Source: SG8-40 sp035528435 (lineage in GTDB: Bacteria; Pseudomonadota; Gammaproteobacteria; Burkholderiales; Eutrophovitaceae). From it: a stretch of 64,000 nt of DNA. The notes beneath the pieces were generated by a model that was given only the letters and a program-made list of their open reading frames with translations, ran no database searches and was not told the DNA's origin. The stretch lies in NCBI GenBank assembly GCA_035528435.1, contig DATKYN010000141.1, forward strand, positions 13,933 to 77,932, in the 5' to 3' direction. Position 1 is the stretch's first letter; each line of letters opens with the position of its first letter. A program made the position numbers and the translations under genes. Positions 7,441-16,126 of the stretch are shown piece after piece.

Positions 7441-10137
7441 ATGTCGCAAAATCTGCTGATTGTTGAGTCGCCCTCGAAGGCGAAAACCTTGAAGAAATAC
7501 CTGGGTAAGGGCTTCGACATCCTTGCGTCCTACGGTCATGTTCGCGACCTGGAAGCGAAAGAGGGCGCTGTCGATCCCGAAAGCCATTTCAACATGCGCT
7601 ACGCGCTGGTCGAGCGCAACAAGAAACATGTAGACAGCATCGTCAAAGCAGTCGCCAAGGCCAAGGAGGTTTATCTCGCGACCGACCCGGACCGCGAAGG
7701 TGAGGCCATAGCCTGGCATTTGTCGGAGATACTCAAGGACAAAAAGCTCCTGAAGGATCGCAAGCTGCATCGCGTGGTGTTTTATGAAATCACCGAATCT
7801 GCGGTGAAGGAAGCCGTACAGAATCCACGCAAGATTTCAATGCCGCTGGTTAATGCGCAACAGGCACGGCGCGCACTCGATCATCTGGTTGGCTTCAACC
7901 TGTCGCCTATCCTGTGGAAAAAAATCGGCCGTAGTCTTTCTGCCGGCCGCGTTCAGAGCCCGGCGTTGCGCCTGATCGTCGAGCGCGAACAGGATATCGA
8001 AAACTTCGATAGCCGCGAGTACTGGACCATCCACCTGGACTCCCAGAAAGGCCCGCAGGGTTTCTCGGCGAGACTGTTCCAGCACAAGGGCAAGAAAGTC
8101 GAACAGTTCTCCTTCGACAGCGAGGCCGAGCAGAAAAAGGCGATCGCACAGATTGAGAAAGCGGCGAAAGGTACGGTCACGGTCACCCGCGTCGATCGCA
8201 AACCGCGATCACGCCAGGCTGCGCCCCCGTTTATCACTTCGACGCTACAGCAAGAAGCGGTGCGCAAGCTGGGGATGACTTCCCGGACGACCATGAGCAC
8301 CGCGCAACAACTCTATGAAGGCATCGACATCGGTGGTTCGACGGTAGGTCTGATCACCTATATGCGAACGGACTCGGTCGCGCTTGCCAAGGAAGCGGTA
8401 CAGGAAATTCGCGGCTACATCGGCGAGAATTTCGACGTGGAATATCTTCCCAAGACCCCGGTAACCTTTCGGAACCGCTCCAAGAACGCGCAGGAAGCAC
8501 ACGAAGCGATCCGACCAACGTCAATCGCGCGCACACCCGCGTCAGTCAGGAAATATTTGCGTCCCGACCAGGCTGCACTATATGAAATGGTCTGGAAGCG
8601 AACTCTGGCGAGCCAGATGGCGCCGGCACGATTCGATACAACCAGTATCGATCTGGAGGCAGGTAACTCGGATACGGTCTTTCGTGCCAGCGGACAGGTG
8701 CTGGTGTTCCCGGGCTTCATCGCTGTCTATACCGAAGGCGCAGACGATACAGAGCAGGAAGAAGACGCAAAGCTGCCCAAACTGGAAGTGAATGACACCT
8801 TGCCGGTCAAGAAGCTCTATGGCGAGCAGCATTTTACCCAGCCGCCGCCGCGCTACACCGAGGCCAGTCTGGTCAAGACCCTCGAAGAGTACGGCATTGG
8901 CCGGCCGTCTACGTACGCGAACATCATTTCGACTCTGCAGGATCGCGGTTACGCACTTCTCGAGAAGAAGAGGTTTCTGCCGACCGATGTCGGCCGGCTG
9001 GTCAACGGTTTTCTCACCTCGCACTTCAATCATTATCTCGATTACGGATTTACCGCGAATCTCGAGGCCGAGCTGGACGAGATTTCAAACGGTACCCTGG
9101 AGTGGGTATCCGTCATGGAAGAATTCTGGACGAGTTTCGCCGACAATCTGCGCAATAAGGAAACTATAAGCCGGGGTATCCCTCTGCCCGAAGCCAAAAC
9201 ACCGGTGCGTAGTTGGGAAGCCTACTCGCGTGGTTTTCTGGATCCCGCCTGGCAGGAAAAACAGCTCCCCGAAAAGTGTCCGAAGTGCAAGAGTGTCGTG
9301 CTTCTGCAAAACAGCAGTCGCGGACTATTTGTAGGGTGCAGTGCTTACCCGGATTGCGATTTCACGGAACCATTCGGCTCCGGACCGGTGCGCAAAGAAC
9401 CGCTGGCAATGGGTACCCATGAAGAAACCGGGAAGACGATCTATCTTCTCAGCGGACCGTATGGACCATATGTGCAGATCGGTGAGACGCCACCGCAGAG
9501 CACAAAGGAAAAGGGTACAAAGAAAAAGAGTGCAAAGGCAAAGAGTGCGACGGAAAAGGCTGCAACGGAAAAACCAAAACGCGCAGCCTGGCCGAAGGGC
9601 GTTCCCTTACCATCCGAGGCTTCTCCGGAGGCCTTGCAGATCGCACTTAAATCACTTTCGCTGCCCCGGACGCTGGGCAATCACCCCGGGATAGACAAAC
9701 CAGTTGAAGTCAATATTGGCCGGTTCGGTCCCTATATCAAGCATGACGGCGGTTTCAAATCGATACCAAAAACCGACAGCGTCTATGACATCGAGCTTGA
9801 TCGGGCGGTAGAACTGCTGGCACAAGCCAAAGCCCGTGGCGGTGGTGGTCGAAAAATCGGCGTTCACCCGGACGACGAAAAAGCCATTACTGTGAACGCT
9901 GGCCGATACGGTCCGTATCTGAAATACGGCTCAATGAATGTAACCATTCCGGAATCGATCGATCCGGAAAAGATTTCGCTGGAAGAAGCCCTGGATCTCA
10001 TCGCCAGCAAGGGCGACAAAGGCAAGAAGCCAACGAAATCCACGAAGGCAAAGCCGAGAAAGACCAGCGCCGGAAAGAAGACCGCGGCGACGAAAGCGCC
10101 GGCCGCCAAGAAGAAAAGCCGCCGCAAGACGGCTTGA
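7441..10137 (+). CDS. topA: DNA topoisomerase I
   Basis: TopA relaxes negative supercoils by a transient 5'-phosphotyrosine link. The 898-residue protein has the N-terminal Toprim domain (LLIVESPSKAKTLKKYLG, then TDPDREGEAIAWHL) and the catalytic segment YMRTDS with active Tyr307. One intact C-terminal zinc motif follows (CPKCKS, then CSAYPDCDF). After it come two topoisomerase C-terminal repeats (RFGPYIKHDG and RYGPYLKYG) and a Lys/Ala-rich basic tail, as in DNA-binding tails of many proteobacterial TopA proteins. A second low-complexity Lys-rich linker sits around 9500-9590. Its stop lies one base from the stop of convergent gyrB. Confidence 0.98.
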   Translation: MSQNLLIVESPSKAKTLKKYLGKGFDILASYGHVRDLEAKEGAVDPESHFNMRYALVERNKKHVDSIVKAVAKAKEVYLATDPDREGEAIAWHLSEILKDKKLLKDRKLHRVVFYEITESAVKEAVQNPRKISMPLVNAQQARRALDHLVGFNLSPILWKKIGRSLSAGRVQSPALRLIVEREQDIENFDSREYWTIHLDSQKGPQGFSARLFQHKGKKVEQFSFDSEAEQKKAIAQIEKAAKGTVTVTRVDRKPRSRQAAPPFITSTLQQEAVRKLGMTSRTTMSTAQQLYEGIDIGGSTVGLITYMRTDSVALAKEAVQEIRGYIGENFDVEYLPKTPVTFRNRSKNAQEAHEAIRPTSIARTPASVRKYLRPDQAALYEMVWKRTLASQMAPARFDTTSIDLEAGNSDTVFRASGQVLVFPGFIAVYTEGADDTEQEEDAKLPKLEVNDTLPVKKLYGEQHFTQPPPRYTEASLVKTLEEYGIGRPSTYANIISTLQDRGYALLEKKRFLPTDVGRLVNGFLTSHFNHYLDYGFTANLEAELDEISNGTLEWVSVMEEFWTSFADNLRNKETISRGIPLPEAKTPVRSWEAYSRGFLDPAWQEKQLPEKCPKCKSVVLLQNSSRGLFVGCSAYPDCDFTEPFGSGPVRKEPLAMGTHEETGKTIYLLSGPYGPYVQIGETPPQSTKEKGTKKKSAKAKSATEKAATEKPKRAAWPKGVPLPSEASPEALQIALKSLSLPRTLGNHPGIDKPVEVNIGRFGPYIKHDGGFKSIPKTDSVYDIELDRAVELLAQAKARGGGGRKIGVHPDDEKAITVNAGRYGPYLKYGSMNVTIPESIDPEKISLEEALDLIASKGDKGKKPTKSTKAKPRKTSAGKKTAATKAPAAKKKSRRKTA

Positions 10138-10138
10138 G

Positions 10139-12538
10139 TCAGATATCGAGGTTGCGCACGCCCAGTGCGTTGCTCTCGATGAAGTTTCTTCTCGGCTCGA
10201 CCAGATCGCCCATTAGCGTCGTGAATATTTCGTCGGCCGCGATGACGTCTTCAATTTGCACTCTGAGTAAGCGCCGCGTCTCCGGGTTCATCGTGGTATC
10301 CCACAGCTGATCGGGATTCATTTCGCCCAGACCCTTGTATCGCTGCGTTCCGATTCCCTTCTTGGTTTCTTCGAGCAGCCAGTCAAGGGCCTGCTTGAAC
10401 TCGGTAATAGAGCGCTCGCGTTCCTTGCGTCTGATTACCGCACCATCACTGAGCAAGCCCAGTAACACTTGCGCAGTTTGTTGTATTTGCGCGTAATCCC
10501 CACTCTCGAGAAAATCGACATCAAGGTAAGTACTGCGCTCATTACCGTGGTGAGTGCGCTTGATCAACAAATAGTAGGCTTCGGTTTTTTGATCGAACTG
10601 CGGCGTAATCTCCAGTTGCTCGGATGCACAGGCCTGCGCGAGACGGCTAGCGGATTCGGCGGCGGCGTCGGCGTTCTCGAGATTGACCAGTGGGTCTTTC
10701 AATAAGGCCCGCAGCACCGTCGGGTCAATACGCCTTCCAACCCGCTCAATTACGGCTTCGGCCAGGATGTAGGAGCGTGCAACCTGTTCCAGTGCCTCCG
10801 GGGTCAAAGGCGTACTTCCCTCGCCCGGAATTAATTCCGCATCTTTCAACGCGATTTTGAGCAGATATTCCTTGAGTTCGTGATCATCTTTCAGGTAGCG
10901 CTCTTCCTTACCGTGCTTCACTTTGTACAAGGGCGGCTGCGCGATGAACACATGACCCCGTTCTACCAGTTCGGGCATCTGTCGGTAGAAAAACGTTAAC
11001 AGCAACGTACGAATATGTGAGCCATCGACATCGGCATCAGTCATGATGATGATGCGATGGTAACGAAGTTTCTCGGGTTTATATTCTTCTTTTCCGATTC
11101 CCGTACCCAGCGCCGTAATCAGCGCCGCAATTTCCTGGGAAGACACGAGTTTCTCGAACCGCGCCCTCTCCACGTTCAGAATCTTTCCTTTGAGTGGCAA
11201 TATCGCCTGGAATTTGCGGTCTCTTCCCTGCTTGGCAGAACCACCAGCCGAATCACCCTCGACCAGGTAGAGTTCGCACTTCGACGGATCCTTTTGCTGG
11301 CAGTCCGCCAGCTTGCCGGGTAAACCAAAACCATCCATCACACCTTTACGACGCGTCATTTCGCGGGCTTTGCGCGCCGCCTCTCGCGCTCTTGCCGCTT
11401 CAATGATTTTCGACACGATTATTTTCGCGTCGTTTGGTTTTTCCAGCAGCCACGCCGACAATTCCTTGCCAACGGCTTCCTCTACAAGCGGTCTGACTTC
11501 CGAGGAGACAAGCTTTTCCTTTGTCTGCGAGGAGAATTTCGGATCTGGCAGTTTGACTGAAAGCACGCATGTCAAACCTTCGCGCATATCATCGCCGCTG
11601 GTTTCTACCTTGGCTTTCTTGGCCAACTCCTGCGACTCAATATATTGATTCAACGTTCGCGTCATGGCACTGCGCAGGGCTGTCAGGTGCGCTCCGCCAT
11701 CACGTTGCGGAATATTGTTTGTGAAACAGAGTACCTGCTCCTGATAGGAGTCATTCCACTGCATCGCTATCTCCGCGGTCATCTCATTTGCTTCATAGAC
11801 CGCATGGAAGATATTGGGATGCAGGACGTTCTTTGTCCGGTTGATATATTCAACAAAACCCCGAACGCCGCCATCGAACTGGAATACTTCTTCCTTTGTT
11901 GAAATCTGATCCTGGAGTTCGATACGAACACCGTTGTTGAGGAACGAAAGCTCGCGCAGGCGCTTTGCAAGAATGTCGTGGTGAAATTCCATATTCTCAA
12001 ACACGTCAACACTTGGCAGGAAATGAATCTCGGTGCCTCTACGTTCGGTGGTACCAGTCGCTTTGAGCGGCCCGGTTGGCACGCCGTCGCGAAATTCCAT
12101 CGTGTAGATTTGACCGTCGCGGCGAATCGTTAGCTTGAGCCACTCGGACAAGGCGTTAACGACGGAAACGCCGACACCGTGCAAACCACCTGAAATCTTG
12201 TACGAGTTGCTGTCGAACTTGCCACCGGCATGCAAAACGGTCATCACGATCTCCGGTGTCGATCGGCCTTCCTCGTCATCCGGATGTATGTCGGTCGGAA
12301 TACCCCGGCCATTGTCTACAACGCTGATCGAACCATCACTGTGAATGACGATCTTGATGTCATCGCAATGACCTGCCAACGCTTCGTCAATCGAATTATC
12401 GACAACTTCGAATACCATGTGATGTAGCCCGGTTCCATCACTGGTATCACCAATATACATACCGGGCCGTTTGCGAACCGCTTCCAGTCCCTTGAGGACT
12501 CTGATGCTGCCGGCGGTATATTCGTTGTTCTCTGGCAT
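10139..12538 (-). CDS. gyrB: DNA gyrase subunit B
   Basis: GyrB is the ATPase subunit of DNA gyrase, which introduces negative supercoils. The 799-residue length is normal for the long proteobacterial form. Visible parts are the GHKL ATPase domain (EVVDNSIDEALAGH, DNGRGIPTDIH, GGLHGVGVSVVNALS), the transducer domain, the Toprim domain (EGDSAGGSAKQGRDRKFQA and DADVDGSHIRTLLLTFF) and the C-terminal GyrA-binding part with QRYKGLGEMNP. It follows dnaN by 23 nt in the order dnaA-dnaN-gyrB, with no recF between. Confidence 0.98.
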   Translation of the reverse strand: MPENNEYTAGSIRVLKGLEAVRKRPGMYIGDTSDGTGLHHMVFEVVDNSIDEALAGHCDDIKIVIHSDGSISVVDNGRGIPTDIHPDDEEGRSTPEIVMTVLHAGGKFDSNSYKISGGLHGVGVSVVNALSEWLKLTIRRDGQIYTMEFRDGVPTGPLKATGTTERRGTEIHFLPSVDVFENMEFHHDILAKRLRELSFLNNGVRIELQDQISTKEEVFQFDGGVRGFVEYINRTKNVLHPNIFHAVYEANEMTAEIAMQWNDSYQEQVLCFTNNIPQRDGGAHLTALRSAMTRTLNQYIESQELAKKAKVETSGDDMREGLTCVLSVKLPDPKFSSQTKEKLVSSEVRPLVEEAVGKELSAWLLEKPNDAKIIVSKIIEAARAREAARKAREMTRRKGVMDGFGLPGKLADCQQKDPSKCELYLVEGDSAGGSAKQGRDRKFQAILPLKGKILNVERARFEKLVSSQEIAALITALGTGIGKEEYKPEKLRYHRIIIMTDADVDGSHIRTLLLTFFYRQMPELVERGHVFIAQPPLYKVKHGKEERYLKDDHELKEYLLKIALKDAELIPGEGSTPLTPEALEQVARSYILAEAVIERVGRRIDPTVLRALLKDPLVNLENADAAAESASRLAQACASEQLEITPQFDQKTEAYYLLIKRTHHGNERSTYLDVDFLESGDYAQIQQTAQVLLGLLSDGAVIRRKERERSITEFKQALDWLLEETKKGIGTQRYKGLGEMNPDQLWDTTMNPETRRLLRVQIEDVIAADEIFTTLMGDLVEPRRNFIESNALGVRNLDI

Positions 12539-12561
12539 TTATCGTGTTCTTTCTTTTGTCG

Positions 12562-13668
12562 TCAGATTCGCATGGGCATGACGACGTACTTGAAGTCCTC
12601 GTCACCCGGCACAGTCATCAGCATGCTTGAATTGGCATCACCCAGCGCGCACTCGATTTGCTCCGAGGATACGTTACCCAGTAAATCAAGCAGGTACGTC
12701 ACGTTAAAACCGATGTCCAGTGGTTCACCAGCATACTGCACTTCCAGTTCCTCTTCCGCTTCTTCCTGTTCCGCATTGGTGCAGACAATTCGTAACAGGT
12801 TCTTGGTCAGGACCCAGCGAACTCCCCTGAATTTCTCGTTCGAAAGAATCGATGCCCGTTGCAGGGCTTGCTGTAGCTCGATACGCGAGATCAGGAAGTG
12901 CCCTGGCGTACTGGAGGGAATCACGCGGGTGAAGTCCGGGAATTTTCCATCAACTACTTTGGAAACCAGATCTACCGACCCAAACCGGCTCCGGACCTGA
13001 TTCTGCAGAATTTTCAGTTCTACTTTTTCGTCTGTTTCAGTCAACAGTTTGACCATCTCCAGCACGGCCTTTCGCGGCAGGATCGCTTCTGCGCGGGGAT
13101 GTGAGCTTTCCAGAGTCGTCGAGATGTAAGCCAGCCGATGTCCGTCGGTCGCGACGAGGGTGAGCTTGTCATCCTCAACCAGCATCAGCAGTCCATTCAG
13201 GTAATAACGAATATCCTGCTGCGCCATGGCGTACTGGACGAGCTGAAGCATTCTCTTCAGTTCTTTCTGCGAAACGATGACTGTCGTAGCGTCTCCTGAG
13301 CCTTCGGCCAGCCTCGGAAAATCCTCTGCCGGTAACGTTTGCAGATTAAAGCGGCTCTTGCCGGCTCTCACTACAAGTTTACTTTCCTGCGCTTCGAATG
13401 ATACGGGTGCTTTTTCCGGCAAGGATCGCAGAATGTCCTGCAGCTTGCGGGCAGAAACGGTAATGGCGTGCGATTTGACTGATTTACTCAAAGTGGCTTC
13501 GGTAGCGACCTGTATCTCCAGGTCTGTAGCCAGCAACTTGAGCTCGTTATCCGATGTTTCCAACAGAACGTTCGACAGGATCGGAAGCGTATGGCGACGT
13601 TCAACAATACCCGAGACCGCTTGCAACGGTTTGAGTAAGGTGTCGCGATCAATATCTAGTAGTTTCAT
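12562..13668 (-). CDS. dnaN: DNA polymerase III beta sliding clamp
   Basis: DnaN is the dimeric ring that tethers DNA polymerase III and other repair factors to DNA. The 368-residue length equals three clamp domains of about 120 residues. The ending VVMPMRI resembles the conserved C-terminal MPMRL of sliding clamps. It is downstream of dnaA on the same strand, separated by a 213-bp spacer that may contain the origin. Confidence 0.98.
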   Translation of the reverse strand: MKLLDIDRDTLLKPLQAVSGIVERRHTLPILSNVLLETSDNELKLLATDLEIQVATEATLSKSVKSHAITVSARKLQDILRSLPEKAPVSFEAQESKLVVRAGKSRFNLQTLPAEDFPRLAEGSGDATTVIVSQKELKRMLQLVQYAMAQQDIRYYLNGLLMLVEDDKLTLVATDGHRLAYISTTLESSHPRAEAILPRKAVLEMVKLLTETDEKVELKILQNQVRSRFGSVDLVSKVVDGKFPDFTRVIPSSTPGHFLISRIELQQALQRASILSNEKFRGVRWVLTKNLLRIVCTNAEQEEAEEELEVQYAGEPLDIGFNVTYLLDLLGNVSSEQIECALGDANSSMLMTVPGDEDFKYVVMPMRI

Positions 13669-13881
13669 TTTTTAAAGATAATAAGATTAATAAGGACACG
13701 CTCATTCCATGAACAAGTGAGTCAAGCTATTGAAACAAAAGTCTTACTGTTCTGTACAGAATCTCGTTAAAACAAGGTAGTGACCGTGGACAGTTTGTGC
13801 ATGAAAATACGAAAATCCTGTTTCGAGCTGGTTCTCCACAATTCATACAGTGCTTGTCCACAACATTTGCGTTGCCGATGC
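13669..13881. other. Candidate oriC (dnaN-dnaA spacer)
   Basis: This spacer combines features expected of an origin. Next to dnaN lies a 25-nt stretch (13669-13693) with only two G/C bases, containing repeated TAA triplets, which could be the unwinding element. Two DnaA-box-like nonamers differ from TTATCCACA at one base: TTCTCCACA at 13832-13840 and TTGTCCACA at 13854-13862, both on the plus strand. A poorer match lies on the opposite strand near 13785. A perfect 12-bp palindrome TTCTGTACAGAA is at 13750-13761. The origin call is inference from motif content and gene order. The dnaA-rpmH spacer, with a perfect DnaA box, is the rival candidate. Confidence 0.5.
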
Positions 13882-15207
13882 TCAACCGCGCAAAGTTTGT
13901 AGCAGTGAATCGAAATCCCGACTGATATCCGAATTGGTCGTTCGTAATTCAGCAACCTTGCGACAAGCATGCAATACCGTCGTATGGTCGCGGCCCCCGA
14001 AGGCATCGCCAATGTCGGGCAAACTATTCGCTGTGAGCTCCTTTGCCAGCGCCATGGCGACTTGCCTTGGACGGGCAACGGCACGTGAGCGTTTCTTGGA
14101 ATACATCTCGGAGACCTTTATCTTGTAGTACTCCGCAACGCATTTCTGGATGTTCTCCAGCGATATCTGACGCGTCTGGACCGCTAGCAAATCTTTAAGT
14201 GCCTCGCGTGCGAGCTCCACGGATATCGGTTCTTTTGTGAAACGAGCATAGGCGAGGATGCGCTTTAATGCACCTTCCAGCTCCCGCACATTGGATTGAA
14301 TGTGATTGGCAATGAAGAAGGCGACGTCTTCAGGCAGGTCCATCCGTTCCATTTCGCCCTTCTTGAGCAAGATAGCGACCCGCATTTCCAGCTCGGGAGG
14401 CTCGATAGCCACGGTAAGACCCCAATTGAACCGCGACACGAGGCGATCTTCCATGCCGGAAATTTCTTTTGGGAAAGTGTCACAGGTAATGATGACCTGC
14501 CGATGGGCCTCTGTCAGTGCATTGAAGAGGTAGAAAAACTCTTCCTGGGTCCGGTTTTTCCGGCTGAAAAACTGGATGTCGTCTATCAGTAGAAGGTCGA
14601 GCGAGTGGTAGTACTTCTTGAAGCCGTCGAAAGCCTTGTGCTGGTAAGCACGCACTACGTCTGAAACGTACTGCTCAGCGTGCGAGTAACGAATCTTTGC
14701 GTCCGGCTCCCGGGCCTGGACAGCATTACCGATCGCCTGGATCAGGTGTGTCTTTCCCAGGCCGACGCCGCCATAAACAAACAGCGGGTTATATGCGCTG
14801 CCGAGGTGCTCGGCTACTTGCAACGCGGCGGCGCGAGCGAGCTGATTCGCCTTGCCGGTTACAAAGGTGTCAAACGTAAAAAGCGGGTTGAGTCGACTCT
14901 TTTCGCGGTCTTTCGGCCTTGGCTGAGCGGGCACTTCGGGCGCTACCGAGGGGGCAGGTGCTTGCGACTGCCTTACGGTGAGAGTCATGTTAATGCCGAC
15001 GTTCTTGTCGAGAAATTCGGACGATAGCCGCTGGATATCACGCAGATACTTGTCTCGCACCCACTCAAGGACGAATCGGTTCGGGGCAGCGATGTGTATC
15101 GTCTTTCCGTCAAACTCCGCGTTGAGGGGTTGAATCCAGGTCTTGAACTGTTGGGCCGGGATCGCCGATTGGAAATGGCGAAGACAATGTGTCCAGAAAC
15201 TGTCCAT
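13882..15207 (-). CDS. dnaA: Chromosomal replication initiator DnaA
   Basis: DnaA binds DnaA boxes and melts oriC. The 441-residue protein has the N-terminal domain I, a short linker rich in Pro/Ala, and the AAA+ domain with Walker A GGVGLGKTH and Walker B LLLIDDIQFF. The C-terminal domain IV carries the helix-turn-helix signature (RPRQVAMALAKELT, then GGRDHTTVLHACRKV). A DnaA box lies in its own upstream region, which suggests autoregulation. Confidence 0.98.
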   Translation of the reverse strand: MDSFWTHCLRHFQSAIPAQQFKTWIQPLNAEFDGKTIHIAAPNRFVLEWVRDKYLRDIQRLSSEFLDKNVGINMTLTVRQSQAPAPSVAPEVPAQPRPKDREKSRLNPLFTFDTFVTGKANQLARAAALQVAEHLGSAYNPLFVYGGVGLGKTHLIQAIGNAVQAREPDAKIRYSHAEQYVSDVVRAYQHKAFDGFKKYYHSLDLLLIDDIQFFSRKNRTQEEFFYLFNALTEAHRQVIITCDTFPKEISGMEDRLVSRFNWGLTVAIEPPELEMRVAILLKKGEMERMDLPEDVAFFIANHIQSNVRELEGALKRILAYARFTKEPISVELAREALKDLLAVQTRQISLENIQKCVAEYYKIKVSEMYSKKRSRAVARPRQVAMALAKELTANSLPDIGDAFGGRDHTTVLHACRKVAELRTTNSDISRDFDSLLQTLRG

Positions 15208-15276
15208 TGATATGTATTCTTTTGGGGGCCAAGGCGTAGCGGACCGCGTTCTGCAGTGACCAGCAGGGGAAGGCGG

Positions 15277-15307
15277 ATTCTAGCAGCCTCGTCAAAAGTT
15301 ATCCACA
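15277..15307 (-). promoter_or_regulatory. Putative dnaA promoter with overlapping DnaA box
   Basis: On the minus strand TAGAAT (15277-15282) is a good -10 hexamer. A perfect DnaA box TTATCCACA (plus strand 15299-15307) lies where the -35 element should be, 17-18 bp upstream. No consensus -35 is present otherwise. This geometry would let DnaA repress its own promoter, as known in other bacteria. The transcription start is inferred. Confidence 0.5.
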
Positions 15308-15328
15308 GACAAGTTGGTATTGTCGGCA

Positions 15329-15357
15329 TTGACATAGGGCCGACAAATCAGTGTAAT
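15329..15357 (+). promoter_or_regulatory. Sigma70 promoter of rpmH operon
   Basis: A perfect -35 TTGACA (15329-15334), a 17-bp spacer and the -10 TGTAAT (15352-15357, one mismatch to TATAAT) lie 36 nt before the rpmH start codon. It probably drives the rpmH-rnpA-yidD-yidC-mnmE series. Confidence 0.78.
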
Positions 15358-15393
15358 AGCGGGCTTTTTCAAAGACCGCATTGGAGATTACCT

Positions 15394-15528
15394 ATGAAGC
15401 GCACTTATCAGCCTTCGAAAACGCGGCGGCAGCGCCGTCATGGCTTCCTCGTGCGCATGCGTACCCGCGGTGGCCGGGCAGTTATCAACGCGCGGCGTGC
15501 AAAGGGGCGGGCTCGACTGAGCGTGTGA
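15394..15528 (+). CDS. rpmH: 50S ribosomal protein L34
   Basis: A 44-residue, very basic protein beginning MKRTYQPSKTRRQRRHGF and ending RRAKGRARLSV, the invariant L34 pattern. The ATG at 15394 is the family start; the open frame extends further upstream to 15256 but that part is not protein-like. The last four bases overlap the GTG start of rnpA. Confidence 0.98.
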   Translation: MKRTYQPSKTRRQRRHGFLVRMRTRGGRAVINARRAKGRARLSV

Positions 15529-15875
15529 TTGGGCCGCGCGCAACGTTTCCACGAACGATCCGACTGCGGGGCGCGGCGCAATTCACCGGTTCCTTTCAGG
15601 GCCGGTATCGCAGTAAGCACTTCTTGTTATTGTCCCGGCCCGGCGGTTCCGAAAAGGAAAGCGCCCGGCTGGGAATGATCATTGGCCGACGGCAAGTCTC
15701 CCGGTCGGTAGACCGGTCGCGGCTGCGCCGCATTATTCGCGAAGCGTTCCGATCGGTCCGCCATGAACTGGGTCGAATTGATGTGGTTGTCAGATTTCGG
15801 TCAGAACCGAACCAACAAACAAACACCATGCTTCGAACGGAGTTGAACGCTTTGCTGGAGCAAGCGAGGGCATGA
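15525..15875 (+). CDS. rnpA: Ribonuclease P protein component
   Basis: RnpA is the protein cofactor of RNase P, which trims tRNA 5' ends. The GTG at 15525 overlaps the rpmH stop (GTGA) and yields 116 residues beginning with the family pattern FPRTIRLRGAAQF. The conserved basic helix reads VSRSVDRSRLRRIIREAFR; the usual RNR motif has Ser for Asn and Arg for Lys (see findings). The frame is open upstream to 15381 but that portion is rpmH read out of frame. Its stop overlaps the yidD start by 4 nt. Confidence 0.93.
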   Translation: MIGPRATFPRTIRLRGAAQFTGSFQGRYRSKHFLLLSRPGGSEKESARLGMIIGRRQVSRSVDRSRLRRIIREAFRSVRHELGRIDVVVRFRSEPNQQTNTMLRTELNALLEQARA

Positions 15876-16126
15876 AACATGTGCTCGGATGGCTGATTCG
15901 CGCGTATCAGTACCTGATATCGCCGTGGGTAGGCAATCACTGCCGGTTTTACCCGACCTGTTCGGAGTACGCGCGCATTGCCGTTTCCGAGCATGGCAGT
16001 GCCAGAGGGAGCTGGCTGGCGGCGCGGCGCGTCGTTAAATGTCACCCATGGCACGAAGGTGGTATGGACCTGGTGCCAGGTACCTGTACGGACGGTGGCG
16101 CTGAAAACAAGACAGAGAAACCATAA
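15872..16126 (+). CDS. yidD: Membrane protein insertion efficiency factor YidD
   Basis: An 84-residue protein with the YidD signature CRFYPTCSEYA at about residues 24-34 and an N-terminal amphipathic/hydrophobic segment (GWLIRAYQYLISPWVG). YidD helps insertion of membrane proteins together with YidC. It overlaps rnpA by 4 nt and yidC by 1 nt (TAATG), so the three are translationally coupled. Confidence 0.96.
   Translation: MKHVLGWLIRAYQYLISPWVGNHCRFYPTCSEYARIAVSEHGSARGSWLAARRVVKCHPWHEGGMDLVPGTCTDGGAENKTEKP

Noticed and set aside
13747..13761. LexA-like box near the palindrome TTCTGTACAGAA
   Set aside because: The CTGT and ACAG half-sites are 5, not 8, bases apart.
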